DNA from: Nannochloropsis oceanica | Taxonomy: Eukaryota > Sar > Eustigmatophyceae > Eustigmatales > Monodopsidaceae | Assembly (NCBI GenBank): GCA_004519485.1 | Contig: CP038130.1 | Coordinates: 1,240,001 to 1,304,000, forward strand | Length of the DNA: 64,000 nt | Reading direction: 5' to 3' | Shown here: positions 35,301-44,682 of the stretch, piece after piece | Layout: every line of letters begins with the position of its first letter | Position numbering within the stretch: position 1 is the stretch's first letter | Notes under the pieces: model-generated | The model's database searches: none | What the model was told of the DNA's origin: nothing | Seen by the model: the letters and a program-made list of their open reading frames with translations, nothing else | Translations under genes and position numbers: made by a program

Positions 35301-36308
35301 AGCACGAGGGTCAATCAGGCTGAGGTCTGTATCGCTGGTGGCGGCGAAGCTGTGGGGGCCGGCAGGACGGATGGCACGGACGCGTTTTCGCAAGGGGGTA
35401 TCAGCAAAGCGCAGGTTGCTGAGGTCGAGGTCTTCGAGGGAGAGATTCGGATTATGAGGGAAACCGTAGATTCGGAGTACCCCTTCCATACACATGGCGA
35501 GGTGCCGGCCCCACTGCGACCAGGCGACTGACTCCAAGGCACCAGGCAAAGCGGGGGAAAAAGACGAGACTTTGAATCCAGCAAGCTTAGAGTCCGTGTT
35601 CTGGTGGTGGGCCATCTCGCCGTCTGCCCGAGGCAGCTGTACCAAGCTTACTTGTGTGATGTCATGTACGCATAAGAGGGGTCGCACGGCCGTTGGATGC
35701 CAGAGCAAGCCGGTGGGTTTGCGGCCGAGCTTAACCTGTCCAAGCTTAGTCGCCAGCAATTCCACGACAACTTCTACTGATGGTGCTGGTGGCTGTGGTG
35801 TGCGGGCCTGTCCTCCTTCCTCATCAGTGCCGACTTGGGAGGACAAGAAAGGGCTGGAGGAGAGCTGCATGTGATAGACCGCCACAAAGGTAGGCCATGC
35901 GATGGCTAGCAGATTGTTGGGTAATGTCACATCCGGACACCAGCTTACGTGCAAGGCGTTTTGACGGTCGCGTCCGGCAGCACTGGCGTTGTTGAGACAG
36001 CTGTCACCACTCCGAGTATCATATACCATGGATGGAGGCCGAAGGACGCAGCCGGTGTGCACACTTGGCTTGTCAGGCGCGTAGTTGTAAAGATGAACTT
36101 CAGGTCCGTCCGCCAGGGCGAGAATTTGCAACTGCTGGCTAAAGGCTTGCGCTAGATAGTTGTGGCCGAACGAACGAAGGATGCTGCCCTTCCGTAGAGG
36201 ACCTGAGATGCTGGCGTGAAGCTGCTCCGTGGTTGGGGTCGATGAGCGCGCGACGGGCGAGGCATTTATCCTCCTTGCACCAACGAGGGGGGTGGGTAGG
36301 GTCGCCAT
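32085..36308 (-). CDS. Large low-complexity protein with a beta-propeller-like N-terminal region
   Basis: An uninterrupted 1,407-residue frame. Residues ~30-370 look like irregular WD/beta-propeller strands (LHVSWCPD...NNLLAIAWPTFVAVYHM; GLLWHPTAVRPLLCVHD; LESVAWSQWGRHLAMCMEGVLRIYGF; SFAATSDTDLSLIDP). The rest is disordered: Ser-rich, His-rich, then long poly-Pro runs separated by Ser, and late poly-Gln (15 Gln after HH, with a second shorter run). Two Asn-Pro-Phe motifs (NPFNSAEF and NPFGHQ) lie near the C-terminus; such motifs bind EH domains in endocytic proteins. I do not recognise the family. A scaffold in endocytosis or mRNA metabolism is possible but only inferred. A TATATATA-like element lies ~230 bp upstream of the ATG. 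The first half has conserved-protein composition, so I consider it a real gene. Confidence 0.82.
32345..32425 (+). repeat. (TGC/CAG)n tracts encoding poly-Gln
   Basis: Two CAG-type runs (about 32349-32378 and 32404-32425) read on the minus strand as poly-Gln. They are separated by His/Asn codons. Confidence 0.9.
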
Positions 36309-37209
36309 GGTGGTGACTTGCTGGACGAATTTTTTGCCCCGCGGACCCGACCACTGTAAAATCTGGACCTAGATCCGATTGGATAGCTCTCTGTCAAGTG
36401 TAGATGTATGTTCGACCTGGATTATTTGTAAGTGCGGCTGTGCTTGATGATGGAGGGTAGTGGGCCCATAGTCATATAACGGACGCATCGCCCATCATCT
36501 AGATTGATAACATGCAGCGAGCGGCGGGGAGGTTTACAGTATATATAATATCCTTCCTCCATGGGAAGGCACAACCCGTTAAACGGCTGGTGCTGCTTGC
36601 CAATCTCATGATTAAATACCTAAATACCGCAAAAAAGCAACATTGAAGCATTCTTCGTCTCGCGGCGCCACTCTTAGGCGATACCGAAGTTCAGTTAACC
36701 TCACGTCCATGGTGTGACGTGCCCAGGCTACAGAAGGGGCTTGGCCGCGACGCGATGAAATTGAGTAGGCAGTACACTGAAATTCAGATACGCGGTGATG
36801 ATGGTGGGGGAGGACCACCAGCAGCAGCAGCAGAAGCAAGGAGAAGCATACTCGTCCCCTGTGCAGCACGAGTGAGAAAAAGTACCAAAGCGACGCTTTA
36901 AACAACGCTACCTGGCATTATCCAAAAAGGGAAGGCTTCCTGAAGTTTGATAGTCTTTTTTCACATGTCTTCATTTATTTGTCATTATTGTGGCATCTAT
37001 TTTCACAAGTCGTCTGTGGCCGCAGTATTGTCGAGAGTCATCCTCACACAAACACGCACCACACTTGCACCCTCTTTACACTATTTCAGCCATTTCCTCA
37101 ACTGGTTTCTCTTTTATCCATGCGCTTGCAGCATACTTTTCTATTCGTGTACTCATCCCTTTGTCTTTCATTCATTACTTTGATATTTTCTTCTCCATCC
37201 CTGATTCTC
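36309..37209. other. Intergenic region upstream of the low-complexity protein gene
   Basis: 901 bp between two minus-strand genes. A TATATATAATAT stretch at 36540-36551 is a candidate core promoter for the gene to its left. A 97-codon minus-strand frame (36612-36905) starts with a hydrophobic stretch but shows no family, and it overlaps a GCA-repeat. I do not call it. Confidence 0.45.
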
Positions 37210-39628
37210 CTAATGCGTGATGACGCGCACACCTCCCAGCTTGTCCAGTTTATACTTGAACGTCTCGTCCGGTGCCGCAATGAACATCTGTTTTTTATGA
37301 AAGGAGAGGCGTAAGTGAGTATTACATACATGTCATTGCCCTGTGAGTATAACAGACCTTGTTTTGCATCTCCTAGTCTCCTCCCCCCCTCCTTCCCTTC
37401 CCTAGAAACTTACCATGTTCACCGGCACCTTTAGCTCCTGGTGCAAGAATTCAATCAAGGGCGGCCCAAAATGCCCCTCAATTATCAATAGCGAGCACTT
37501 CACCTTCGGGTACATGGTATCAAAACTTTCCACATGCTTGGCGAGCAATGGTGGAGGAGACTTTTCTTTGTCGTGCACGTGAATCACCATCAAATGCCTC
37601 GATTGCTCGTTCGCCGTCACGTAAAGCAACGCCTTGTTCAACACGTATACATCATCAGCCTTGCAGAAAAAAACCGACGGGACCGCCTGTGCCAGGGCCA
37701 GCTCTCGCTGTAGCGCCTGGGTGCTCACTCCTGGACAGACACCCCTCAGCATTAACACAGCAAACCTCAACAGTTTCGTCCACTGGAACATGCCTAAGAC
37801 CAACGCCCCCACTGCGGCAACATAGGCGAGGAAGACGAGGAGGACCTGTGGGTCGCCCATCAAATTCCCAAGCAGCCCTATGAAGATCATGATGAAGGCA
37901 ACAACGACACTCACCCAGGAAACGGTTACCTCTCGCGGTAACGACGGTCGTTTAAACTTCAGCAACATGGTGCCGAAGGTGAAGAGGAGGAGGACGGCCA
38001 GAAACGCCAGCGAATACACACCCGAGAGGTCCGTGACGTCGCCATCCAAAATAAGGACGAGCGCGGCCGACAGACAAAGGTAACCTAATATGATATTATG
38101 CGTGGTCCGCCTCCACTTATTCCGGTGGAGCAAAAACTGCGGCAAACATCGGTCGGCAGCCATGCGCGAGATCAGCCCACATACCCCCACGTACGCTGTC
38201 AACAAAGACCCGGACAAAACCAAAAACGCGTCTAAGCTCACCCACACCTCTAACCACTTCCCCCCTCCCCCCTCTCCCACTCCTAACCCATTTCCACCAT
38301 CCCCCCCCCCCCCTGCCTACCACCCATGTCCCTACGTGCTTGGCCATCTTCGCCAAGACCACCGACTCATCCTCCACAATCCTCGCAAGCGGCAGCACCC
38401 CGAGAGCCAAAAACGAGATCATCGGGTTAAATACAATGGCACCCACCCACATATTCCTCAATGTCTTCAAGAACACCCCCGGCGCTTGGGACTGAACAAA
38501 CTGCGACGAACTCTCGAAACCAGACACACCCAGGATCGCGCTACTGTACCCGAAAAATAATGCCGTGGCGAAGGATCCCGAACGGATGATCCCACCAAGT
38601 TGGACGTCAGGAAAGGGTGTATTCAGGTTCTCGCGGAGTGTAGAGGGGTCACAGATGACGTAGACGGCGCTACAGACACAGAGGAGGGTAAGCGTGAAAA
38701 TGTGCACGACGAGAATAATCTGCGCCACACCCGCGCTTTCCTTAATCCCCATCAGAACAAGCATCGCAAATAGGAACAAGAGCCCCAGGATAGCTAGCAA
38801 GGGATGCGGGACCCTAACGACTTTGTCCAAGTAATCAATGGCACTGGTTGCAGACACCACGCCCGTGGCGATGTACGAGACGAGGGCAAGAGTAGCGGCA
38901 AAGGAAGCGATGCCCTTGCTGGTGCTATTGAGGAGAACATTAAACGAGCCGCCGTTCATTGGCAGGGCAGTGATCGCCTCAGCATAGAGGTATCTAGGAG
39001 ATGGAAGGGCGCGGGAGGGGAAAGGATGGAAGGGCGCGGGAGGGGAAAGGGAGAGGGAGGTGAGGTCAAAGCATATTAAAGGTAAAACGGACCTCCCTTC
39101 CCCCCAGGCTTTTTCTTATCATATATCATATCATGCGCCCCATGTACCTTACCTGATCAAATACAACACACACGACACCATCAATAACGCCACAGGCGCC
39201 ATCTTCCCAGCAGACACCGTCACTAGCCCCACCACATACAAGCAACTGGCCATGATGTCATTCCCACAAATCGCCGTCGCCTCCCATTGATTCAGTTTAG
39301 GGGGTTGTCGATGGTCCATGTCTGCCTCAATTTTTGCCAGCTCCTCGTCCGTCACAGTCATTTGCAGATTATAGCGACCCCATCCAGGAAAGGCCCAGGT
39401 CTCGATGTTGCTCTTAGAGGAGAGGCGGTCCCGCCAGCCGACAGGAGCGAAGGTGGGAGGCCGGTGCAATTCATGCGAGTGCTGCTGATGAGAGGAGGCG
39501 GAAACGAGCAGTTCGTGGGGGTTGGAGAGGCCCCACGATTCAATGGATTCGGTGCGGGACAGCAAGGGCACGGCCTCTGTAGGCGATGTGGCACCAGGTT
39601 GGAGTGGCGCCTTTCGTTGCTTAGACAT
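37210..39628 (-). CDS. APC-superfamily amino acid/cation transporter
   Basis: Four exons on the minus strand: 39628-39153, 38993-38336, 38247-37414 and 37287-37210. All are GT-AG and phases agree, giving 681 residues. The last exon codes only 25 residues (MFIAAPDETFKY...VRVITH) and fits the end of the soluble tail. A ~120-residue hydrophilic N-terminus precedes transmembrane segment 1 (NDIMASCLYVVGLVTVSAG, the APC unwound-helix region). It is followed by about 11 more segments, including the PMNGGSF loop and ESAGVAQIILVVHIFTLTLLC. Such carriers move amino acids or related organic cations, often with H+. The substrate cannot be read from sequence. The C-terminal ~110 residues (AVPSVFFCKADDVYVLNKALLYVTA...) are cytosolic and resemble the soluble tails of some bacterial-type APC permeases. 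The short intron between exons 2 and 3 contains a run of G on the coding strand. Confidence 0.92.
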
Positions 39629-40284
39629 TACGAGTTTATGGTGGTGGTTTGATGCAGGGCCAAGATAAGGAGAGATCGAAGGACGTCGGCTGGGTTATCG
39701 AGTTGCCAGGACGGTCTCTGGAGCGGCAGGCAGGGGTGGGAAGGCACGGTCAAGGTGGCGACGCAGCGGAAAGCACCGCCGGAAAGGTATGTTCGTGGTG
39801 CCTGCATGTACATTGTGGGTTGAAGTGGATATTGAGAACGGACAGGACCGGCACAAGAAGTTAAACTCCCAAGGCTGTGGATAGCAGAGCAAGTGCACAC
39901 TCAAACAACCAGGAGAATGAATCGATTGGTGTTTGAGAGATGATGGGGGAGAGAAAAAGTAGGGCATGATATTGTCCAGGCCCGAAGAGGAAAAGAAAAA
40001 TTGGGAGACCATCGCACACACACGTGTGACCTGATGATTGTCCAGCTTTTCTTGGGTTCCAAGGATCATCATTTTTACGGTATGGCATATCACTATCATT
40101 ACCACCTTACAGGATGCATCCATGCGGGCCGGCGGCGGTCGTCCAAATTTACCGCCCCTTCATTCCTCTATCCGGTATTTTCCTCCTCCTTTCGTTTCGT
40201 ATCATTTCAATATATAAAGTGATGCTCTGGCTGTTGAGGCATGGGAGGCAGGCTGGTGAACTTCAGTGGGCGTGCTGCCTCACT

Positions 40285-40520
40285 GTTGATTACGACTCAC
40301 GATGCTTTCATTAGCGAACTGGCCCGACGACGTGGAGACAGACTTGCAATCCTGGTTGGTTAAAGATGGTATTCTTGATAATGACGCACCACGCTTTCAT
40401 TGATGACCTGATCCAAGGAAGAGGAGTGATTTTTATAAGCCTGGGCAGATGTGTCGGTGAGGCTCATAGTTGATTACGACTCACGACGCTTTCGTGACCT
40501 GGCCCGAGGAGCGGAAGGCA
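40285..40520 (+). repeat. Three diverged direct repeats, ~90 bp spacing
   Basis: Copies begin near 40285, 40374 and 40469. The shared core is GTTGATTACGACTCACGA, then CGCTTTC, then a GACCTGGCCCGAGGAG-like segment. Copies 1 and 3 are the closest pair; copy 2 is more diverged. Confidence 0.75.
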
Positions 40521-41120
40521 AGGAATTTGTATTGCATTGGGAGACAGGCTTCCGAGCCCGGGTGAGGTACTTTTTGATAAAGGCCCTTATGATAAACCCT
40601 TAAGAACTATGCCCCTCTTTTTTGTGGGAGTAAGTACCCATCTGGTAGGTAGCACTCCACTAGACGGGGTATGATGCGTGGTGTGCATTGTTAATTGTGC
40701 GTGAATGTGTGTTCGTAAAAACACTTGCATAGAATGAGCTAATATTTGTCATCAACATATGCCTATTATTGTTATCGGGTAAGATGGCCGGCTACAGAAC
40801 ACACTGCTATGGGCTTTCATTGGTCGCAAGATTATTCTCCAATAAGAGACGATGTGGACTTTCATTTAGCCGTAGTTGTGATTTTATTGATTCTTTCGTG
40901 AGATCGATGCAAACAATGGTTAGGCTTAAATTGTATCAAAGTGTGCAAAAATATGTTGACTAGTGTTTTGGGCATTCCGAGACAAGGCACGCGTCACGCT
41001 ACAAGGGTGTTGGCTTCAGGCTACTCCAGGTTATTTGTTGCATGTTGAGCAACAGCTGCTGCACTACCAGCACAGTGGTTTATAAGGTGCTGTAGAATGC
41101 CTTCCCCTCCTCCCAAGAGC

Positions 41121-41363
41121 TAAGACAACCGTGCATGGCGCCGCCTTCCTTGCATAGCATTTGGCTCGCTGCTTCCTTCACTGCTGCCGCATCCACCCCC
41201 ACATCCCCCACCAGCACCCAACCACCACCACACACCCCGAAGCCACACTCCCACAGAAGGCCCCCCACGCTAGCCTGGAAGCGAAAGACAGCATCATAGC
41301 ACCACCAGTGTGACAGTGGGCGCCGAGACAAGCGTGCGCGGCGCCACCTCCCTTGCATAGCAT
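41121..41363 (+). repeat. Two-copy direct repeat of ~40 bp, ~203 bp apart
   Basis: The two copies share AGACAA.CGTGC..GGCGCC, a short CCT-rich spacer, then CTTGCATAGCAT, with about six mismatches. Confidence 0.7.
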
Positions 41364-41659
41364 GTCCTTCCCTGGCCATACCCGCCTCATACCATCCTCT
41401 CCCTGTCCTATCAGCACCGCGGCGACACCCTATTTTCGCCCTTGTGCCGCGGACAACACCGCACCCTTCGAGAGAACGGTCATTAGACCAAAGGGGGCAC
41501 CTTGCCTACTCACTGCACATCTGTTCACCATCAGGATGAGTAATTGGCGCCTACTATTCGTAGCCCCATCCAACCCACTTTTTATCTCAGCACGCCTTTC
41601 TCGGGGCGACGAGCTTTTATGCGGACATCGTCTTCATTTGTGTGCCTTAGTCTGTTGAG

Positions 41660-42595
41660 ATGAGTCATGATCCTTTGAATACGACAATCGAGTTTCTTTA
41701 CCAGATTTTCACCGTTCTAAATAACCCTCCCTTTTTTACCTCCAAAAATACAGAAATGTCCTCGTCAACTGAGACTGCTAAAACCGAGCGACCGGATTGG
41801 GCCAAGCGGAAGAGATCGCAGGGAAGACTGAAGATGAAATGTTCAAAGTGTTGTCTTCCCGAACGACTGGCGCCTGGTTAGTAACCGACAGTTAATGTAG
41901 TGCTCATCGAAAGCCTGGAGCGACAGATTCGCAACACGTCTGAAATCATCGTAAGAGCATCACTCCTGGTAAATGAGGTGTTGCATTGCAACTTCCAACA
42001 CAACTACAATCGTCCAGTCGAAAATCAAGTCGCCTTTTCGAATCTGGGCCAAACGTTCGTAACCGCCTGCTTCACTGAAGGCTTGAAGTTGCACACCAAT
42101 TATCTAACGCGGCTTACCGCAAAGTCGTCAAGGATATTTTCCAGGATAAATTTCAATCCGTACGTCCACTTGAGCAGTGGTGATTACAAGGTTATCACTA
42201 TGGGGGCACAGTTCTACTCGACGAATTTTGCAGCGTCGACATGGACCTCATTTGTTGGCCGACAACGGGATTTTGTGCAATTCTGGCTTCAAGATCATGG
42301 ATTGGCGTTACAGGAAGTGTCGGCTTACTGTGCTCAATGACTCATGAACGGCTGGAAAGAAACCTGCGGTCTCCTGGAAACGGCGGCACAACGACAATCA
42401 GGCGAGGAGGGGGGAGAGGAAGAGAGGAGGAAGGATGAGGGAGGGGGGTGGGGAAGAGGGCAGAGGGGAAGAGAAGGAAGGGGAAGAGTAAGAGGATCGC
42501 CAAGGGCAACATCGACAGCAAGAGTAATAGCAACGGCAATAGCACCAGCAACAGCAGTAGCAATAGCAACAGCAGCAGCAGCAGCAGCAGCTGCT

Positions 42596-42628
<33 letters not shown>

Positions 42629-43283
42629 ATGGCACGAACACGAGCACGAGCACGAGCACGAGCACCAGCAGCAGCAGCATGGGGGAGGATGGAGAGGGGG
42701 CATGCGGCGCTGGCCCTCTGATGGCAATCCCGGAAAATGTCCGATCCTTCATCAACGAGGAACGACGGCTTCTAAAACTGGAGGGCTCTGCCTGCCTGGA
42801 TGTCAAGAATAAGACCTCAGTGGAAGGGCTCTTTCTCCCGTATCTGTACCACATCTTGCACGGGTATCATCAAAGGCATCTGGAGGTACAATGAAAGACA
42901 AAAGACAATACCGAAATGCATGAGAGAGAGGAGGTGTAGGAGTAGGAGCAGGAGGGAGAGGAGGTGTGGGAGTAAGAGCACGAGTGGGAAGGAGGGGAGG
43001 GAGGGGAGGACGGATGAGAGGTAGAGGATTGGCGGGAGGGGAAGCAGCAGTAGCAGCAGCATCAGTAGCCGAGGAGGAGAAGGAGGATGAAGAGGAGAAG
43101 GAGAAGGAGGAAAAGAGGGGTGGTGGGATTTTACTTGCCGGCGGACTTTGTTGGTATGAAGCCTGTAAACACGTCGTATCTCGAGATGGCAATGCGGCAC
43201 GCAACATCCTGCGGTTTTTTAGGAGTATTTCAGTGGAGAAAGTCGTCTCCACGAGCTCCGGTATGGTCAATCGCGGCAGGTGA
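41660..43283 (+). mobile_element. Decayed TnpB/Fanzor-like transposon gene (probable)
   Basis: Pieces resembling a Fanzor/TnpB nuclease occur in the expected order on the plus strand. A basic, Cys-containing start (PDWAKRKRSQG...KCSKCCLPERLAPG) is followed by an N-terminal helical part (LERQIRNTSEIIVRASLLVNEVL at about 41906-41974). A further hydrophilic piece (ENVRSFINEERRLL, about 42730-42775) comes next. Near the end is a zinc-finger/RuvC-III-like motif (CKHVVSRDGNAARNIL at about 43160-43210). RDxNAARNI is the hallmark of TnpB and Fanzor C-termini. The parts lie in more than one frame and stop codons interrupt them (for example tandem TAG-TAA at 41879-41884). Long GCA and GGA triplet expansions occupy the middle (42400-42690, 42930-43115), and I see no RuvC-I DPG motif. 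It therefore looks dead. TnpB/Fanzor proteins are RNA-guided nucleases carried by transposons. No terminal inverted repeats were identified. Confidence 0.45.
42524..42682 (+). repeat. GCA/CAG-type triplet-repeat expansion
   Basis: About 160 bp of imperfect AGC/AAC/CAG triplets, followed by ACG/AGC variants (AGCACGAGCACGAGC). No conserved protein is encoded through it. Confidence 0.9.
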
Positions 43284-43839
43284 TGCGGACGTTGTATAAG
43301 TTGCCTTCCCTCTGACCTCCTCTTTTTTTTTCCTTCTCCTAGCCCTGTATGGGCCATCCGAGGACTTCACTGGTGAAATCCCTGTCAAAGCCATTTAAAA
43401 CTCGGCAAAAATAAGGGAGGAATATGCAATGATCTATCGTTGGAAGGCTTTCCGTCGTGCTTAATCCTAAGAGGAGGCACGCTTGTGTAAATACAGGTGT
43501 TTGCATTTGTCTGCGGATTGGTTGCACGCGATAATTTTGGGATAGTAGGAAACTACAGAGAAGCTCGAACAACCATACATGACGCCAATTTGCCCGACTC
43601 GGACGCCAGTCGGTGCGGGGCTCTACGTTTTGTGTCTTTATGTGTATGTGTCTATTCAAGTGGCCAACTGGGCTGCGCGTAGGCAAAGGAAACCAGGAAT
43701 AACTAATTAGTTTTATGCCGTGTTTTATCTGAACGTAAGGACGGCTAGCTTGCTTTCCTTCTCACGACCACCACTTCACGGCGACATAGCAACTCGTCAC
43801 GATACTTCGTACATCCTAGGCCCATCCCACAACAAGCCT
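43284..43839. other. Intergenic region upstream of the SET-domain gene
   Basis: 556 bp without a supported gene. The SET-domain frame stays open for 40 codons upstream of its ATG but has no ATG there. An upstream exon cannot be excluded, although I see no donor that would require one. Confidence 0.45.
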
Positions 43840-44490
43840 ATGGTCACGCTACGGTCGGGGATCCAGGCAACGGACGCTGAGGAAGTTGCGGCACTGGTAC
43901 ATGCCACTGATGCCCTTGTCCCCTGCCTAGAAGTCAAACCCTCTTTCATCCCCGGGGCGGGAGACGGCCTGTTTACTGCAGTTGACCTTCCGGCGCTGAA
44001 ACCCTTGGTGCTGTATTATGGAGAGCTTCGAAAAGAGAAGGCGCAAGGTCGGTACTGCATTCAAGTAGGTCCTTCTTTGACCTTGGATGCGGAGGCCTTG
44101 CTGTCGTTTTCAAGCGGCTACGAGGGAGGCGCCACGGCTTTGGCATCGGGTGCGGGAAGAGGGGATGAGACCAAGACGCAGAACTTGGGTCGATACGTCA
44201 ATGATGCTCGCGGGCAAGCACGTCTGGAGAACAATATGCGCTACGGCAGGTTATTGCGATTTGACCATTACGATGAGAAGGCGAACAGCGTCTTGAAAGG
44301 AAAGGGGAATGACGCAGCCCAGTGTCAAAGGAGAATACGGAGCAAGCGACCACCGTGTGTCGTCATGTACAGCACACGGAATATCAAGGCGGGGGAAGAG
44401 CTGCTTGCTTCGTATGGTAAGTGGTACTGGCAACGGTGGGGAGATATGCGTGAGCCTCCGGATGGAGTAATGGAAAATAGAGAAGAGTGA
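43840..44490 (+). CDS. Small SET-domain protein
   Basis: A single exon from the first ATG at 43840 gives 216 residues. The SET fold is readable: the opening strand EVKPSFIPGAGDGLFTAVDL (residues 31-50), LVLYYGEL, a central NLGRYVND segment, ENNMRYGR, and the closing STRNIKAGEELLASYGKWYW with the conserved GEEL...YG near the C-terminus. SET enzymes methylate lysines using S-adenosylmethionine. The canonical NHS of histone methylases is replaced here by a less conserved region (GRYVND...ENN), so the substrate may be non-histone. There are no pre-SET or post-SET cysteine clusters. The gene is convergent with the 5-phosphatase gene. Confidence 0.83.
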   Translation: MVTLRSGIQATDAEEVAALVHATDALVPCLEVKPSFIPGAGDGLFTAVDLPALKPLVLYYGELRKEKAQGRYCIQVGPSLTLDAEALLSFSSGYEGGATALASGAGRGDETKTQNLGRYVNDARGQARLENNMRYGRLLRFDHYDEKANSVLKGKGNDAAQCQRRIRSKRPPCVVMYSTRNIKAGEELLASYGKWYWQRWGDMREPPDGVMENREE

Positions 44491-44682
44491 AAGAATGTAT
44501 GTACTGCAATGCATTGAAGTGCGTTCGGCTGTCCGTCTTTTGCACGCCCGAGCAAGGATGCCATATTTCATGAATCGTTTTAATTATTTTCCTAATACGT
44601 TTTTGCTGATACATGTGTGTCTCACACATGGTAGTTTGCTGGTGTGTGCTTTATATTCTCTCTTTGAAATTCAGTATTCATT

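Larger units (their letters stand above)
39629..41659. other. Gene-poor region with diverged repeats
   Basis: 2 kb without a supported gene. A TATATAAA-like element lies at 40210-40217 on the plus strand, with no convincing frame after it. Three diverged copies of a ~45 bp element spaced about 90 bp apart lie at 40285-40520. A ~40 bp direct repeat has copies at 41121-41160 and 41324-41363. The sequence is less GC-rich than the surrounding genes in places and looks like relic, non-coding or mobile-element-derived DNA. Confidence 0.5.

Noticed and set aside
36612-36905. 97-codon minus-strand frame with a hydrophobic start
   Set aside because: It overlaps a GCA-rich tract, has no family resemblance and no splice partner; not enough to call.
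43339-43686. 115-codon minus-strand frame next to the Fanzor-like remnant
   Set aside because: No similarity to transposon proteins or anything else I know.
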